In this document: in pieces, positions 1 to 8,563 of the stretch | Layout of the letters: each line of letters opens with the position of its first letter | How positions within the stretch are numbered: position 1 is the stretch's first letter | Assembly: GCA_016185145.1 (NCBI GenBank) | Contig: JACPOB010000063.1 | Coordinates: 58,508-122,507 of the forward strand | Direction of reading: 5' to 3' | DNA length: 64,000 bases | Source of the DNA: Rhodospirillales bacterium | GTDB lineage: Bacteria > Pseudomonadota > Alphaproteobacteria > Reyranellales > Reyranellaceae | Program-made: the position numbers and the translations under genes | The notes under the pieces: model-generated | The model's input: the letters and a program-made list of their open reading frames with translations, nothing else | Database searches by the model: none | Told to the model about the DNA's origin: nothing

Positions 1-1
1 C

Positions 2-466
2 CTGCTGGCGTTCGGCCGCGGCTTGAGCTTCACCGGCGCATACGCCGCGGGCTACGCGCTGGCGCTGGGCTGCGCTTTCGTCTGGTCGCTCTACTCGGTC
101 CTGTCGCGCCGCTTCGGCGAGACACCGACCGACGCCATCGCCGCCTTCTGCACGGCTTCCGCCCTGCTGTCGCTCGCCTGCCATCTGTTGTTCGAGCGCA
201 CGGTGTGGCCCGCGACGACGACGGCATGGCTCGCCGTGCTGGCAATCGGCCTCGGTCCCGCGGGCGCAGCGTTCTATCTCTGGGATCACGCCGTCAAACG
301 CGGTGACATCCGTGCACTCGGCGCGGTCTCCTATGCAACGCCCATCCTGTCGACGGCGCTATTGATCGTCTGTGGTCTCGCCCAACCGACCGGCGCACTG
401 TTGATTGCAGCCGCGCTGGTCACCACCGGCGCAGTGTTGGCAACACGCGAGCTATGGCGTTCCTGA
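2..466 (+). CDS. EamA/DMT-family transporter, C-terminal part
   Basis: The left window edge cuts this gene: the frame is open from base 2 and the N-terminal half lies outside. The visible ~154 residues hold about five hydrophobic helices and the second EamA repeat (YALALGCAFVWSLYSVLSRR near its start, LGPAGAAFYLWDHAVKRG, then GALSYATP-like GAVSYATPILS). Members of this family export small metabolites across the inner membrane; substrate cannot be told from sequence. The end overlaps the convergent cupin gene by 15 bases. Confidence 0.85.
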   Translation: MLAFGRGLSFTGAYAAGYALALGCAFVWSLYSVLSRRFGETPTDAIAAFCTASALLSLACHLLFERTVWPATTTAWLAVLAIGLGPAGAAFYLWDHAVKRGDIRALGAVSYATPILSTALLIVCGLAQPTGALLIAAALVTTGAVLATRELWRS

Positions 467-883
467 CTCTGAGTGCGGCTCCCAGTCCGGCGGCGCCATC
501 TCGAAGCCCTCGAACTCGAAGCCCGGCGACACCGTGCAGCCGACCAGAGTCCAGGCGCCGAGCGAGCGCGCCGCCTGCCAGACATGGCGCGGCACCACCG
601 CCTGCGGTTGCTCACCGACGCCGAAGTCGGCGCCGAGCCGCAGATGGCGCACGGCCTTGCCGTCGTCGCTCATCGAAAGTTCCAGCGGCGCACCGGCATA
701 GTGATGCCAGATCTCGTCGGCATCGACGCGGTGCCAGTGCGAGCGTTCACCTGTCTTGAGCAAGAAGTAGATCGCCGTGCCGGAGCTGCGGCCTTCACTC
801 GGCGCTCGGAAGGTCTCGACGTAGTGGCCGCCCTCGGGATGCGGCTTCATCCCGAGATGGGCAATGATCTCGTCAGCGTTCAC
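452..883 (-). CDS. Cupin domain protein of the DUF985 (cupin_5) family
   Basis: 143 residues, the full length of a single-domain cupin. The metal-site region is visible as SHWHRVDADEIWHHYAG (residues 48-63), with His49, His51, Glu58 and His60/61 as likely ligands, and the C-terminal part carries CTVSPGFEFEGFEM typical of this family (YML079w-like). Function is unproven for the family; a small-molecule binding or isomerase role is possible. It converges with the EamA gene (15-base overlap) and lies 10 bases downstream of the GST gene on the same strand. Confidence 0.85.
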   Translation of the reverse strand: MNADEIIAHLGMKPHPEGGHYVETFRAPSEGRSSGTAIYFLLKTGERSHWHRVDADEIWHHYAGAPLELSMSDDGKAVRHLRLGADFGVGEQPQAVVPRHVWQAARSLGAWTLVGCTVSPGFEFEGFEMAPPDWEPHSESGTP

Positions 884-893
884 GCCGTTCTTC

Positions 894-1514
894 TCAGTTG
901 GGCGGCGGCACCGTCGCCTTCATCGACGGCAGCTTCGCGAAGGTCGCGTACCACTTGGCGAGCTTGGGCCGCTTGGCGCGCCAGTCGTGGCTGCCGAAGC
1001 GGAAGTCGAGATAGCCGAGAGCACAGGCCACGGTGATGGTGCCGAGTGTCGGCTTGCCCTTGAGCGACTTGGCCTCGGCCTCGAGCGCGTCGAGCACGCC
1101 GTCGATCTTCTTCATCTGGCCCTTGGTCCAGTCCGGCCAGCGCCGATCCTCGGGCCGCAGGAAGCCTTCGTAACGTGCCAGCAAGGCGGCGTCGAGCAGG
1201 CCGTCGCCCATCGCCTGCTGACGCAGCGCCACCCAGCGGTCGCGGCCCTTGCGCGGCAGGAGCTTGCGGCCCTTGTGCTGGTGGTCGAGGTACTCGCAGA
1301 TCACCGGCGAGTCGAAGAGGTCCATGCCCTTGACCGAGAGCGCCGGGATCTTGCCGATGGGATTGTGCTTGTCGACGTCGGCATTGGGCTGCACCGGCGT
1401 CAGCGCCACATTGATCATGTCGATCTTCTTGTCGAGCTTGGTCTCGAGCGCCAGCACCCTGACCTTGCGGGCATAGGGTGACGACGGCGAATAGTAGAGT
1501 CTCATCTTGGCCAT
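894..1514 (-). CDS. Glutathione S-transferase family protein
   Basis: 206 residues. An N-terminal thioredoxin-like domain (about 1-80) begins LYYSPSSPYARKVRV, with the Ser residues of SPSSPYA in the usual catalytic position, the cis-Pro motif NPIGKIPAL (51-59) and the glutathione gamma-glutamyl site DSPVICEYLD (68-77). An all-helical C-terminal domain follows. Likely a cytosolic glutathione-dependent detoxification or isomerase enzyme; substrate unknown. It sits 22 bases downstream of the Ldh-type dehydrogenase and is probably cotranscribed with it and the cupin gene. Confidence 0.9.
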   Translation of the reverse strand: MAKMRLYYSPSSPYARKVRVLALETKLDKKIDMINVALTPVQPNADVDKHNPIGKIPALSVKGMDLFDSPVICEYLDHQHKGRKLLPRKGRDRWVALRQQAMGDGLLDAALLARYEGFLRPEDRRWPDWTKGQMKKIDGVLDALEAEAKSLKGKPTLGTITVACALGYLDFRFGSHDWRAKRPKLAKWYATFAKLPSMKATVPPPN

Positions 1515-1536
1515 AGTCGCTCTCCCCTTCGTTGTT

Positions 1537-2637
1537 TCAGGCAGCGGCCATCTGCGGGATCTCGGTATCGTTCAGCCGTACCTTGTGCGCGACGTCCAGA
1601 AGCTGTTGCCAGGTCGTGCCGTCGATCGGCACGCCGTTCTTCTCGCGATCGACCTTGCGGGCGCGCTCGGGCTCGCCCGGCGTCAGCACCTCGGCCACGC
1701 CCGGCTGCGGCTTGGCCGACTTCACCCAGGTGATGAACGTCTCGACCTCGTCCTCGAAGACCTCGGTCCCGCCCATCGCCTTGGGATCGATGATGATCGA
1801 CAGCATGTTGTTGATGATGTCGCTGCCGGGCTTGATGGTCCGCGGGCTGTGGGTGCGCCCGCCGGTCAGCGCGCCGGCCAGCAGGTCGCAGATCACCGCG
1901 AGCCCGCCGCCCTTGTGCAGGCCGAACGGCAGGATGGCGCCGAACGGCGGATTGTAGAGCACGCCGGGATCGGTGCTGGGATTGCCCGCCGCGTCGATCA
2001 GCAGGCCGTCGTCCATCTGCACCTTCTTGTTGAAGGCGACGCGCACCTTGCCCGCCGCCACCTGGCTGGTGGCGAAGTCGAGCACGATCGGCTCCTTGCC
2101 CTTGCGCGGCACGGCCGTGCAGTAGGGATTGGTGACGAAGCGCGGCTCGGCGCCGCCGAACGGCGCGACCATCGACTTGTGGCCGTGCACGTTCACCCAG
2201 TGCGTGCTCACCATGCCGGCGCGCGCGCATTGCTCGCCCCAGTGGCCGATGCGGCCGATGTGGTGGGCGTTGGTGAGGCCGACGACGCACACGCCGTGCT
2301 GCTTGGCCCGCTCGATGCCGATATCCATGGCTTCCTTGGCGACGACCTGGCCGTAGCCAGCGCCACCGTCGATCACGATCACGGCCCCGTTGTCGCGGAT
2401 GATCTTTGCATGATTGTTACGGACGCAGGCGCCGGCGCCGGTGTTCTGGATGTAGTGCGGGATCATGCCGACGCCGTGGCTGTCGTGGCCGAACAGGTTG
2501 GCCAGCACCAGATGGTCGGCGACCAGGCGGGCTTCCTCGTCGGAGCTGCCGTCGGCCCGGCAAATCGCCATGGTGAAGGCATGCAACCGATCGGGCTTGA
2601 TCCTGACCTCACCGACTGAACTCTTGCCCTCGGCCAT
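1537..2637 (-). CDS. Ldh-family (malate/L-lactate dehydrogenase type 2) oxidoreductase
   Basis: 366 residues, normal for the NAD(P)-dependent Ldh_2/MDH2 family (malate, L-lactate, ureidoglycolate or sugar-acid dehydrogenases). The family signature GHDSHGVGMIPHY is at residues 50-62, with His51 and His54 conserved; later PFGLHKGGGLAVICDLLAGALTGG is the C-terminal nucleotide-binding motif. It does not have a Rossmann GxGxxG, as expected for the family. First gene of a probable Ldh-GST-cupin operon; the 182-base gap to the divergent MscS gene should hold both promoters, though I could not assign boxes. Confidence 0.92.
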   Translation of the reverse strand: MAEGKSSVGEVRIKPDRLHAFTMAICRADGSSDEEARLVADHLVLANLFGHDSHGVGMIPHYIQNTGAGACVRNNHAKIIRDNGAVIVIDGGAGYGQVVAKEAMDIGIERAKQHGVCVVGLTNAHHIGRIGHWGEQCARAGMVSTHWVNVHGHKSMVAPFGGAEPRFVTNPYCTAVPRKGKEPIVLDFATSQVAAGKVRVAFNKKVQMDDGLLIDAAGNPSTDPGVLYNPPFGAILPFGLHKGGGLAVICDLLAGALTGGRTHSPRTIKPGSDIINNMLSIIIDPKAMGGTEVFEDEVETFITWVKSAKPQPGVAEVLTPGEPERARKVDREKNGVPIDGTTWQQLLDVAHKVRLNDTEIPQMAAA

Positions 2638-2819
2638 GCCTGCGTCTCCTCCGGGATTTCGCTTTCGGGGCGCAAGGTTCCGCGTCGGCAGAGCCCTGTC
2701 AACCGATGCGGAAAAGCCGCAGGAATCCGCCTAAATTTGGCCCCCAGGGGCGGCAAGATTTGGCCGGCAAGACGGGCCTCCGACCCCGTGGTAAACCGTG
2801 GCTGAATAACGAGGCCTGC

Positions 2820-5225
2820 GTGCGCTTTCCCATCCGACTGGCGTGGCTTCTCCTGTTGCTGGTCACTGCCGGCCCGGCGTTGGCCCAGGCGCCGGCGCCG
2901 CCGCAGCGACCGTTCGGACAGCTCGTCGAGCTGTGGACCCGCCAGCTCGACCGCATCGCCACCCGCGCCGAGCAGGCGAACCTGTTGCCGGTCGAGATCG
3001 ACGCCCTGCGCGAGCAGGCGGGTGACGTCCGGACGGCTGCCGCGGCCGCCGCCAACCTTGCCCGCGGCGACCTCGCCGACACGCGCAAGCTCCTGGCGCC
3101 CCTGGAAGCCAAGCCGGCCAGCGACGGCGTCCCTGAATCGGATGCGGTGAAGGCCGAACGCCAGCGCTTGACCGATCAGGCGGCGGTCAGCGAAGGCCGC
3201 GTCAAGCAATGCGAGGTGGTGATCGCCCGCGCCGACCAGCTCATCGAGCGCCTGACGAAGCTGCGCGGCGAGGTCATGCTGCGCACGCTGCTGCGCCGCG
3301 ACGCCTCCCCACTGTCGCGCGAGGTCTGGAGCAAGCTCGGGCCCGAACTCGCCGCCTCCGCGCAGGCCTTGTCGGCGGCAACCGGCGCGTGGCTGGGCGG
3401 CGGCCTGCAGTTCGACAGCCACGATCTCGCGGGCCTCGGCGGCTGGGCCATCATCACCATCCTGCTGTGGGCCGGCGGTCGCTTCCTGCGCCGCCGCTTC
3501 GGCCGCGGCGAGGCGACCGAGCCCGGGCAGCGCGACCGCACCGTCACGGCGGCGATCGACGGCGTCGGCCTGGTGCTGGTGCCGGTCCTGGCGGTCTGGC
3601 TGATCGGCAAGCTGCTGCTGGCGACAACGCCGCCATCGCCGATCAACGTCCTGCTGCCCGAGCTCGTATACCGGGTGATCACCTTCCTGCTGGTCGTCGG
3701 CCTGACGGCGACGGCGCTGTCGCCGTATCGTCCGGCTTGGCGCATCCTGCCCTTCACCAATCAAAGCGCCCACGTGCTGTCGCAGGCCCTGCGCCGGCTG
3801 ATGGCGGTGGGCCTCGTCGTCGATTTCATCTACGTCTGCCTGACGCGCAGCGGCAGCGAGACCGACGCGGTGTCGGCGGTGGGCGCCCTGGTGCTGGCCA
3901 CGGTCATCTCCCTGTTCTCGCTGCCGGCGCTCTCCAACCGGGCCTGGCATGCGGCCCAGCCCGAGGGAGAAGAGCGTTCCAGCATGATCGGCGGCACCTG
4001 GTGGTCGGTGGCGCGGCTGCTGCTCATCGTCGCGGTCCTGTCGTCGATCGTGTTCGCCCTGTTCGGCTATGCCACGCTCGCGGCCCAGCTTCACAACGCG
4101 ATCTACTTCACCTGCCTGCTGATCGCCGTCGCGCTGCTGCTGCATCGCCTGATCGGCGATCTGCTCGAGGAGGCGGCGGCACCGGACACGCCGTCGGGCA
4201 GGTGGGTACGCCATCGCCTCGGCCTGCCGGAGGATGCGACCTTGCGCGGCCAGCACCTGGTGATGCTGGTGGTCGACATCGTCCTGCTGGCGCTGCTCGC
4301 CGTCCTCGTTCCGGCCGCCTGGGGCGTCGATACCGACGCCATCGTGAACGGCGCCACCCAGCTCATCCGCGGCGTGCAGGTCGGCGGCGTCACGATCTCG
4401 CTCGGCAATATCGGCATGGCGATCGTGGCCTTCGTCGTCTGCATCCTGCTGGCGCGCCTGATTCGCCGCATCGTGCGCGACCGCGTGCTGCCGACGGTCG
4501 ACGCGCCGATGCCGCTGCGCCAGTCGATCGCCGCCGGCCTGAACTATGTCGGCGTGATCGTCGCCATCCTGATCGGCATCGGCGCGCTCGGCATCGATTT
4601 CACCAACCTCGCCATCGTGCTGGGCGCACTCTCGGTCGGCATCGGCCTTGGCCTGCAGAACATCGCCAACAACGTCATCTCCGGCGTCTTCCTGCTGGTC
4701 GAGAGGCCGATCAAGGCAGGCGACTGGGTGGCGGTGAGCGGGCACGAAGGCTTCGTACGGCGCATCAACATCCGCGCCACCGAGGTCGAGACCTTCCAGC
4801 GCACGCACGTGCTGGTGCCCAACAGCATGTTCCTGCAGAACCCCGTGGTGAACCGCACCTATTCCGATACGTCGAGCCGGGTCGAGATCAAGGTCACGGT
4901 CGGGCTGGGCACCGACGTTGCGGTCATGGAGGGGCTGCTGCGCGAGGCCGCGCTCGGCCATCCGCGCGTGCTGCGCGTGCCGGCGCCGATCGTGCGCTTC
5001 ATCCAGATCACGACCAGCGGCCTCGACTTCGAGCTGTTCGTCTTCGTCGCCCGGCTGGAGGACCGCCTGGTGGTCAGCAACGACCTCAACAAGGCGATCC
5101 TGGCCAAGCTGATCGAGCTCAAGATCGTCAATCCCGCGCCGGTTCCCGAGCTGCGCCTGCGCGGCATCGAGCAGTACCTCGGCGCTCCGTCAAAGGGCGA
5201 CGGCCATGGCCCCGCGTCGTCGTAG
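2820..5225 (+). CDS. Large MscS-type mechanosensitive channel (DUF3772 + MscS)
   Basis: The GTG at 2820 is chosen because it is preceded by GAGG five bases upstream and begins a clear signal peptide (RFPIRLAWLLLLLVTAGPALAQA); the ATG at 2706 would put 38 charged residues before it. The 801-residue product has a periplasmic N-terminal region with coiled-coil character, a DUF3772-like segment, about ten membrane helices, then the MscS core: the Gly/Ala-rich pore helix VLGALSVGIGLGLQNIANN (about residues 605-625), the beta domain (RPIKAGDWVAVSGHEGFVRRI) and the alpha/beta cytosolic cage. Likely an inner-membrane osmotic safety valve. Its end overlaps the next gene by 20 bases. Confidence 0.92.
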   Translation: MRFPIRLAWLLLLLVTAGPALAQAPAPPQRPFGQLVELWTRQLDRIATRAEQANLLPVEIDALREQAGDVRTAAAAAANLARGDLADTRKLLAPLEAKPASDGVPESDAVKAERQRLTDQAAVSEGRVKQCEVVIARADQLIERLTKLRGEVMLRTLLRRDASPLSREVWSKLGPELAASAQALSAATGAWLGGGLQFDSHDLAGLGGWAIITILLWAGGRFLRRRFGRGEATEPGQRDRTVTAAIDGVGLVLVPVLAVWLIGKLLLATTPPSPINVLLPELVYRVITFLLVVGLTATALSPYRPAWRILPFTNQSAHVLSQALRRLMAVGLVVDFIYVCLTRSGSETDAVSAVGALVLATVISLFSLPALSNRAWHAAQPEGEERSSMIGGTWWSVARLLLIVAVLSSIVFALFGYATLAAQLHNAIYFTCLLIAVALLLHRLIGDLLEEAAAPDTPSGRWVRHRLGLPEDATLRGQHLVMLVVDIVLLALLAVLVPAAWGVDTDAIVNGATQLIRGVQVGGVTISLGNIGMAIVAFVVCILLARLIRRIVRDRVLPTVDAPMPLRQSIAAGLNYVGVIVAILIGIGALGIDFTNLAIVLGALSVGIGLGLQNIANNVISGVFLLVERPIKAGDWVAVSGHEGFVRRINIRATEVETFQRTHVLVPNSMFLQNPVVNRTYSDTSSRVEIKVTVGLGTDVAVMEGLLREAALGHPRVLRVPAPIVRFIQITTSGLDFELFVFVARLEDRLVVSNDLNKAILAKLIELKIVNPAPVPELRLRGIEQYLGAPSKGDGHGPASS

Positions 5226-6255
5226 GGACGAGGCGTCGCGTCGACGCCCCCGACGTCACTGGCCCATCATCGCGCTGTTCGTGCTGGGCGCGCTGGCGGG
5301 CGTGGCGCTGTGGGCCTATTCGCCCAGCCTGCCGGCCGAGACCCTGATCGCGCGCTATGCCAACGACCGCTCGAAGTTCGTCGATGTCGGGGGCGTGCGC
5401 GCCCATGTCCGCGAGCAGGGCGACCCCGACGGCATACCGATCGTGCTGATCCACGGCTCGATGGGCTCGCTGCACATGTGGGAAGGCTGGGCGCGCGAGC
5501 TTTCGAGCAAGGCGCGGCTGATCTCGGTCGACCTGCCGGGGCACGGGCTCACCGGCGCCTGGCCGCGCGACGAGTACACGATCGAGGCCTATGCCGACTT
5601 CGTCGAGGTGCTGGTCGACGCGCTGAACCTCGACCGCTTCGTTCTGGTCGGCCATTCCATGGGCGGCGCGGTGGCCTGGAGCTTTGCCGCGACACGGCCC
5701 GATCGCGTCAGCCAGCTCATCCTGGTCGATGCCGCGGGCTATCCGCGCACCGGCGAAGCGCCGCTGGCCATCCGCCTGGCGCGCATGCCCGTGGTTGGCG
5801 ACATCGGCATCTACTTCAAGCCCGAGCGCCTCGTGCGGCGCTCGCTCGCCGAGGTCTACGCCGACCCGGCGATGGTGACGCCCGAGCGCATCCGCCGCTA
5901 CGCCGAGCTGCAGCGCTTCCCCGGCAACCGCGAGGCGACGCTGCAGCGTGCCCGCACCCAGGAACCGCTCGATCCCGCGCCGCTGAAACGGCTCGACGTG
6001 CCGACGCTGATCCTGTGGGGCGGCAAGGACCGCTGGGTGCCGACCGCCGACGCCTTCCGCTTCCAGAACGACATCAAGGGTGCCGAACTCGAGGTCTTCG
6101 AGGCGCTGGGCCACAACCCGATGGAGGAGGACCCCAAGGCGACGGCCACCGCGGTGGCCGCCTTCGTCAAGCCGATCACGCCGCGTCCAACGCCGCCGCC
6201 CGAGCCGCCGGCTGACGCGACCGTGCATCCCTCGGTCCTGCCGGAGAAGGATTGA
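5206..6255 (+). CDS. Membrane-anchored alpha/beta hydrolase
   Basis: 349 residues. A basic N-terminus is followed by one membrane helix (about 20-38), so the enzyme is probably tethered to the inner membrane with its catalytic domain in the periplasm. The fold motifs are present: oxyanion HGS (83-85), nucleophile elbow GHSMGG with Ser151, Asp near 271 (WGGKDRWVP) and His near 305 (EALGHNPMEEDP). The C-terminus is a Pro-rich tail. Overlap of 20 bases with the MscS gene implies coupled translation. Substrate not predictable. Confidence 0.9.
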   Translation: MAPRRRRDEASRRRPRRHWPIIALFVLGALAGVALWAYSPSLPAETLIARYANDRSKFVDVGGVRAHVREQGDPDGIPIVLIHGSMGSLHMWEGWARELSSKARLISVDLPGHGLTGAWPRDEYTIEAYADFVEVLVDALNLDRFVLVGHSMGGAVAWSFAATRPDRVSQLILVDAAGYPRTGEAPLAIRLARMPVVGDIGIYFKPERLVRRSLAEVYADPAMVTPERIRRYAELQRFPGNREATLQRARTQEPLDPAPLKRLDVPTLILWGGKDRWVPTADAFRFQNDIKGAELEVFEALGHNPMEEDPKATATAVAAFVKPITPRPTPPPEPPADATVHPSVLPEKD

Positions 6256-6260
6256 GGCTG

Positions 6261-6490
6261 GGGGTGCGCCACTCCAGTGGCGCGTCATGCGGTTGGACGA
6301 CCAGTACCACCTCACCCTGAGGAGCACCGCGGAGCGGTGCGTCTCGAAGGGTGTGAACCAGTCGTGATGCCGCCTACCAACGCGCGGAGGTTACTCCGCG
6401 CGACCGAGGCGCGCCCTTCGGGCGCTCCTCAGGGTGAGGTCGTGGTGGTTGCCCTGCCGCCATGACGCGCCACTGGAGTGGCGCGCCCCC
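6261..6490. repeat. Composite palindromic element (outer GGCGCGCCAC arms around family A repeat)
   Basis: A ~230-base imperfect inverted repeat fills the gap between two genes. The outer arms are GTGCGCCACTCCAGTGGCG (left) and its complement ending at 6490; inside are CCTCACCCTGAGGAGC (6310-6325) and the inverse GCTCCTCAGGGTGAGG (6424-6439), with GCGTCTCGAAGGGTG between. The same nested plan recurs at 58731-58929. It is probably a non-autonomous or REP-like element; it may also fold as a transcript-end structure for the plus-strand hydrolase and the minus-strand selenoprotein gene, which end on either side. Confidence 0.85.
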
Positions 6491-6494
6491 GGCG

Positions 6495-7016
6495 TCACGA
6501 CTTGAGCAGCGCCATCACCTTGGCGAAGGCCTGGTCGGCGATCTCTTCGATCTCGGCCTTGGTGCGGTTCTGGATGGGATGCGGGACGTAGACCACCGCC
6601 GGATCGAAGCCCAGCGATTCGCTTTGCGCCTCGACGCCGTCGACGAAGCCGGTGGTGACGATGTTCACGCCGGGGATGCCGCGGGTGTCGAGGTTATGGA
6701 TGTCGTGCAGACTGCACGATGTGCAGGACCCTCAATCGCTTAAGGCAATGACTGCGAGCTGCGCCTCCGCCGCGATCTGCTGCACCAGTGCAGTCGGCGC
6801 CACCTTGGTGTTGGTCGGCTTGGCGTAGCGTTTGGTCGCCACGCCGGCCTTCTTGAAATGGCCTTCGAGGCGATCGATGAACTCGACGCCGCGCGACTTG
6901 CCGATGTCCATCAGCGCCACGGTCTTGCCGTCGAGCGACGATGGCGGCGTGAGGCGCGGCCGGCGAACCGGCGAGCTCTCGGCCGTGGGATCGCGCAACT
7001 TCATCTGCATGCTCAT
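6495..7016 (-). CDS. UGSC-family selenoprotein (in-frame TGA decoded as selenocysteine)
   Basis: Read through TGA 6732-6734, the frame is 173 residues ending in TGA at 6495. The TGA is codon 95 in the context ALSD-U-GSC-TSC: the exact U-G-S-C motif for which the UGSC family is named, with Cys98 two residues on and a further Cys101. Coding character continues after the TGA (HDIHNLDTRGIPGVN, then YVPHPIQNRTKAEIEEIADQ), ending just before the repeat. A hairpin with a GU-bearing loop lies 12-29 bases after the TGA (see separate entry). The start at 7016 has GGGAG eight bases upstream and overlaps the stop of the thioredoxin-fusion gene as ATGA, so the two are coupled. A redox role with its partner is inferred; the family's reaction is not established. 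Conventional ORF calling would truncate it at Asp94. Confidence 0.88.
6703..6734 (-). promoter_or_regulatory. Candidate bacterial SECIS element following the Sec TGA
   Basis: On the minus-strand transcript the UGA (6734-6732) is followed by stem UCGUGC (6719-6714), loop AGUCU (6713-6709) and stem GCACGA (6708-6703). Nineteen bases separate the UGA from the GU in the loop, the geometry expected for the SelB-binding hairpin (apical loop roughly 16-37 bases after UGA, G among the first loop bases), and the loop region GCAGUCUGC closely resembles that of E. coli fdhF as I recall it. The hairpin is in the coding sequence, as in all bacterial selenoprotein mRNAs. Confidence 0.8.
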
Positions 7017-8467
7017 GGGCGGATCTCCCTGGTTACCGACTGACATTCCTCGCGCACGCGCTGGCCCGGCCAGCCGCCGATGATGGCCGAGAATAGCCCG
7101 GCCTCGCCGCCGGCGCGAACGATCAGCACGCCGTCGGGCATGGGCTGGAACTTGTCGACGATCTGGTCGGCGTACTTGGGCGGCAGGCCCTCGGCCACGT
7201 TCTGCGCGCCCCACACCAGATCGCGGCCCGGCCGCTTCAGCGCCTGATGGAGCTCGTCCTCGATGCGGCGGCGGTTCCAGCCACCGTCCTTGAAGATCTT
7301 GTAGTGCTCGGGCGTCAGCACCAGCACGGCGTTGCCGGCGTCGCAGAGCTTGGGATGCCCGACGCCGAACAGGCCCATGGCCAGCGAGCGCACCAGCTCC
7401 TCGGGCGTGCGCGATTTCTGGTCGACGAAGCCGTGCACGCCTTCGCCATGGAACAGCGTCACGGCGTTCTTGCCCGGCGCCACGCCGCGGCGCACCGACA
7501 GGGGTTCCCAATCGGGATCGGATTCGTCCTCGGCGAAGCAGAAGGTGTACTTGCCGGGATTGCCCAGGGTCGCACGGTCGATGGCGCCCGGCATGCCGCC
7601 GCCGACATTGCGCACGATGAGCTGCAGGCAGCGGCCGATGGTGGCGTTGGCGCGATTGCCCTGGCCCAGCGCATTGACGCCGCTATTCATGCCGATCGAC
7701 TTGGCGATGGGCCCGTTGATGATGACCAGCGGGCCGGAGAAGTGCGTGGTGCAGAGCAGCCCGTGCAGCACGAACAGCGGATCGAGCGCCGCTTCCAGCA
7801 CACCCAGCACGACGGGCATGTATTCCGGCTTGCAGCCGGCCATCACGGCGTTGATCGCCACCTTCTCGACGGTGCAGGGCGCGAGGTTGGGCGGGATCAG
7901 CCCCACGACCTCATCGGGCTTGCGACTGGTGCCGCCCAGCATGCGCAGGATTCGCTCGTCGGTCGGCGGCACAACCGGCAGGCCGTCGGTCCAGCCGCGC
8001 TCGAAGCAGGCCTCCATCGGATCGTCCCAGTTGCCGACGGAGATCTCGCGCGACTTCAGGCCGGGATCGCCGTAGCGGGCAATCAGCGCCTCGTGGACGC
8101 CGGGCTCGACGCTCTTGGAGCCGCAGCCCGGCTGCCAGTCGGGCAGGCCCTTGCCCTCGGCGGCGGCGCCGGCGAGCCGCATCCATTCCTGGCGCTGCCA
8201 GCCCACGGTGCGCTCGACCTCGCGGCCGTCCTTGAAGCGGATCAGCGTCGGCACGGCTTCGATGTTGAGGCGAAACGAGCGCTCGAGCTCGTCGTCGTAG
8301 AGCACGGAGCGCACGCCCGACGGGAAGGTCGGATCGTCCTGGCTGACCACGGCCAGCGGACCGGCGCGGTCGAGGCTCTGCATCACCGGCTCGACCAGTA
8401 CGCAGGTCGGGCAGTCGCGCTTGGCGACGATGACCAAGCCGTCGCGGGGGAGGAGGGTGTCGGGCAT
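7013..8467 (-). CDS. Thioredoxin-domain fusion protein linked to the UGSC selenoprotein
   Basis: 484 residues. Residues 1-105 form a thioredoxin fold with redox motif CPTC (Cys19/Cys22) and cis-Pro motif AVPTLIRFKDG near 73. The remaining ~370 residues are a large domain I cannot name; it starts with PGCGSKSVEPG and FERGWTDGLPVVPPTDERI and includes Cys-bearing stretches (NLAPCTVEKVAINAVMAGC) and a Gly-rich core. No signal peptide, so cytosolic. The stop overlaps the selenoprotein start (ATGA), which strongly suggests the two act together; the thioredoxin domain could be the reductant or redox partner of the Sec residue (inference). Confidence 0.85.
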   Translation of the reverse strand: MPDTLLPRDGLVIVAKRDCPTCVLVEPVMQSLDRAGPLAVVSQDDPTFPSGVRSVLYDDELERSFRLNIEAVPTLIRFKDGREVERTVGWQRQEWMRLAGAAAEGKGLPDWQPGCGSKSVEPGVHEALIARYGDPGLKSREISVGNWDDPMEACFERGWTDGLPVVPPTDERILRMLGGTSRKPDEVVGLIPPNLAPCTVEKVAINAVMAGCKPEYMPVVLGVLEAALDPLFVLHGLLCTTHFSGPLVIINGPIAKSIGMNSGVNALGQGNRANATIGRCLQLIVRNVGGGMPGAIDRATLGNPGKYTFCFAEDESDPDWEPLSVRRGVAPGKNAVTLFHGEGVHGFVDQKSRTPEELVRSLAMGLFGVGHPKLCDAGNAVLVLTPEHYKIFKDGGWNRRRIEDELHQALKRPGRDLVWGAQNVAEGLPPKYADQIVDKFQPMPDGVLIVRAGGEAGLFSAIIGGWPGQRVREECQSVTREIRP

Positions 8468-8493
8468 GGCGCACGGTCCTTCAGCAAACGGAA

Positions 8494-8559
8494 GTCATCC
8501 CGAGCGGAGCGAGGGACCCTTCCTGTTGCTCGAAGGTCCCTCGCTCCGCTCGGGATGAC
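8494..8559. repeat. Family E palindrome (CGAGCGGAGCGAGGGA)
   Basis: Perfect 25-base arms, 8494-8518 and 8535-8559, separated by 16 bases. It lies between the minus-strand MetX-like gene (ending 8564) and the thioredoxin-fusion gene (starting 8467), so it can fold as an intercistronic mRNA hairpin or partial terminator. A related copy is found inside the ccmH reading frame at 22346-22380. Confidence 0.9.
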
Positions 8560-8563
8560 AGTA

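Noticed and set aside
2463..4961. 832-residue minus-strand ORF over the MscS gene
   Set aside because: Low-complexity Arg/Gln/Asp/His composition typical of antisense shadows in GC-rich DNA; the plus-strand frame has clear MscS features.
6732..7016. Truncated 94-residue protein or pseudogene ending at TGA 6732
   Set aside because: The frame continues with conserved sequence after the TGA, which sits in a UGSC motif followed by a SECIS-like hairpin; read as a selenoprotein instead.
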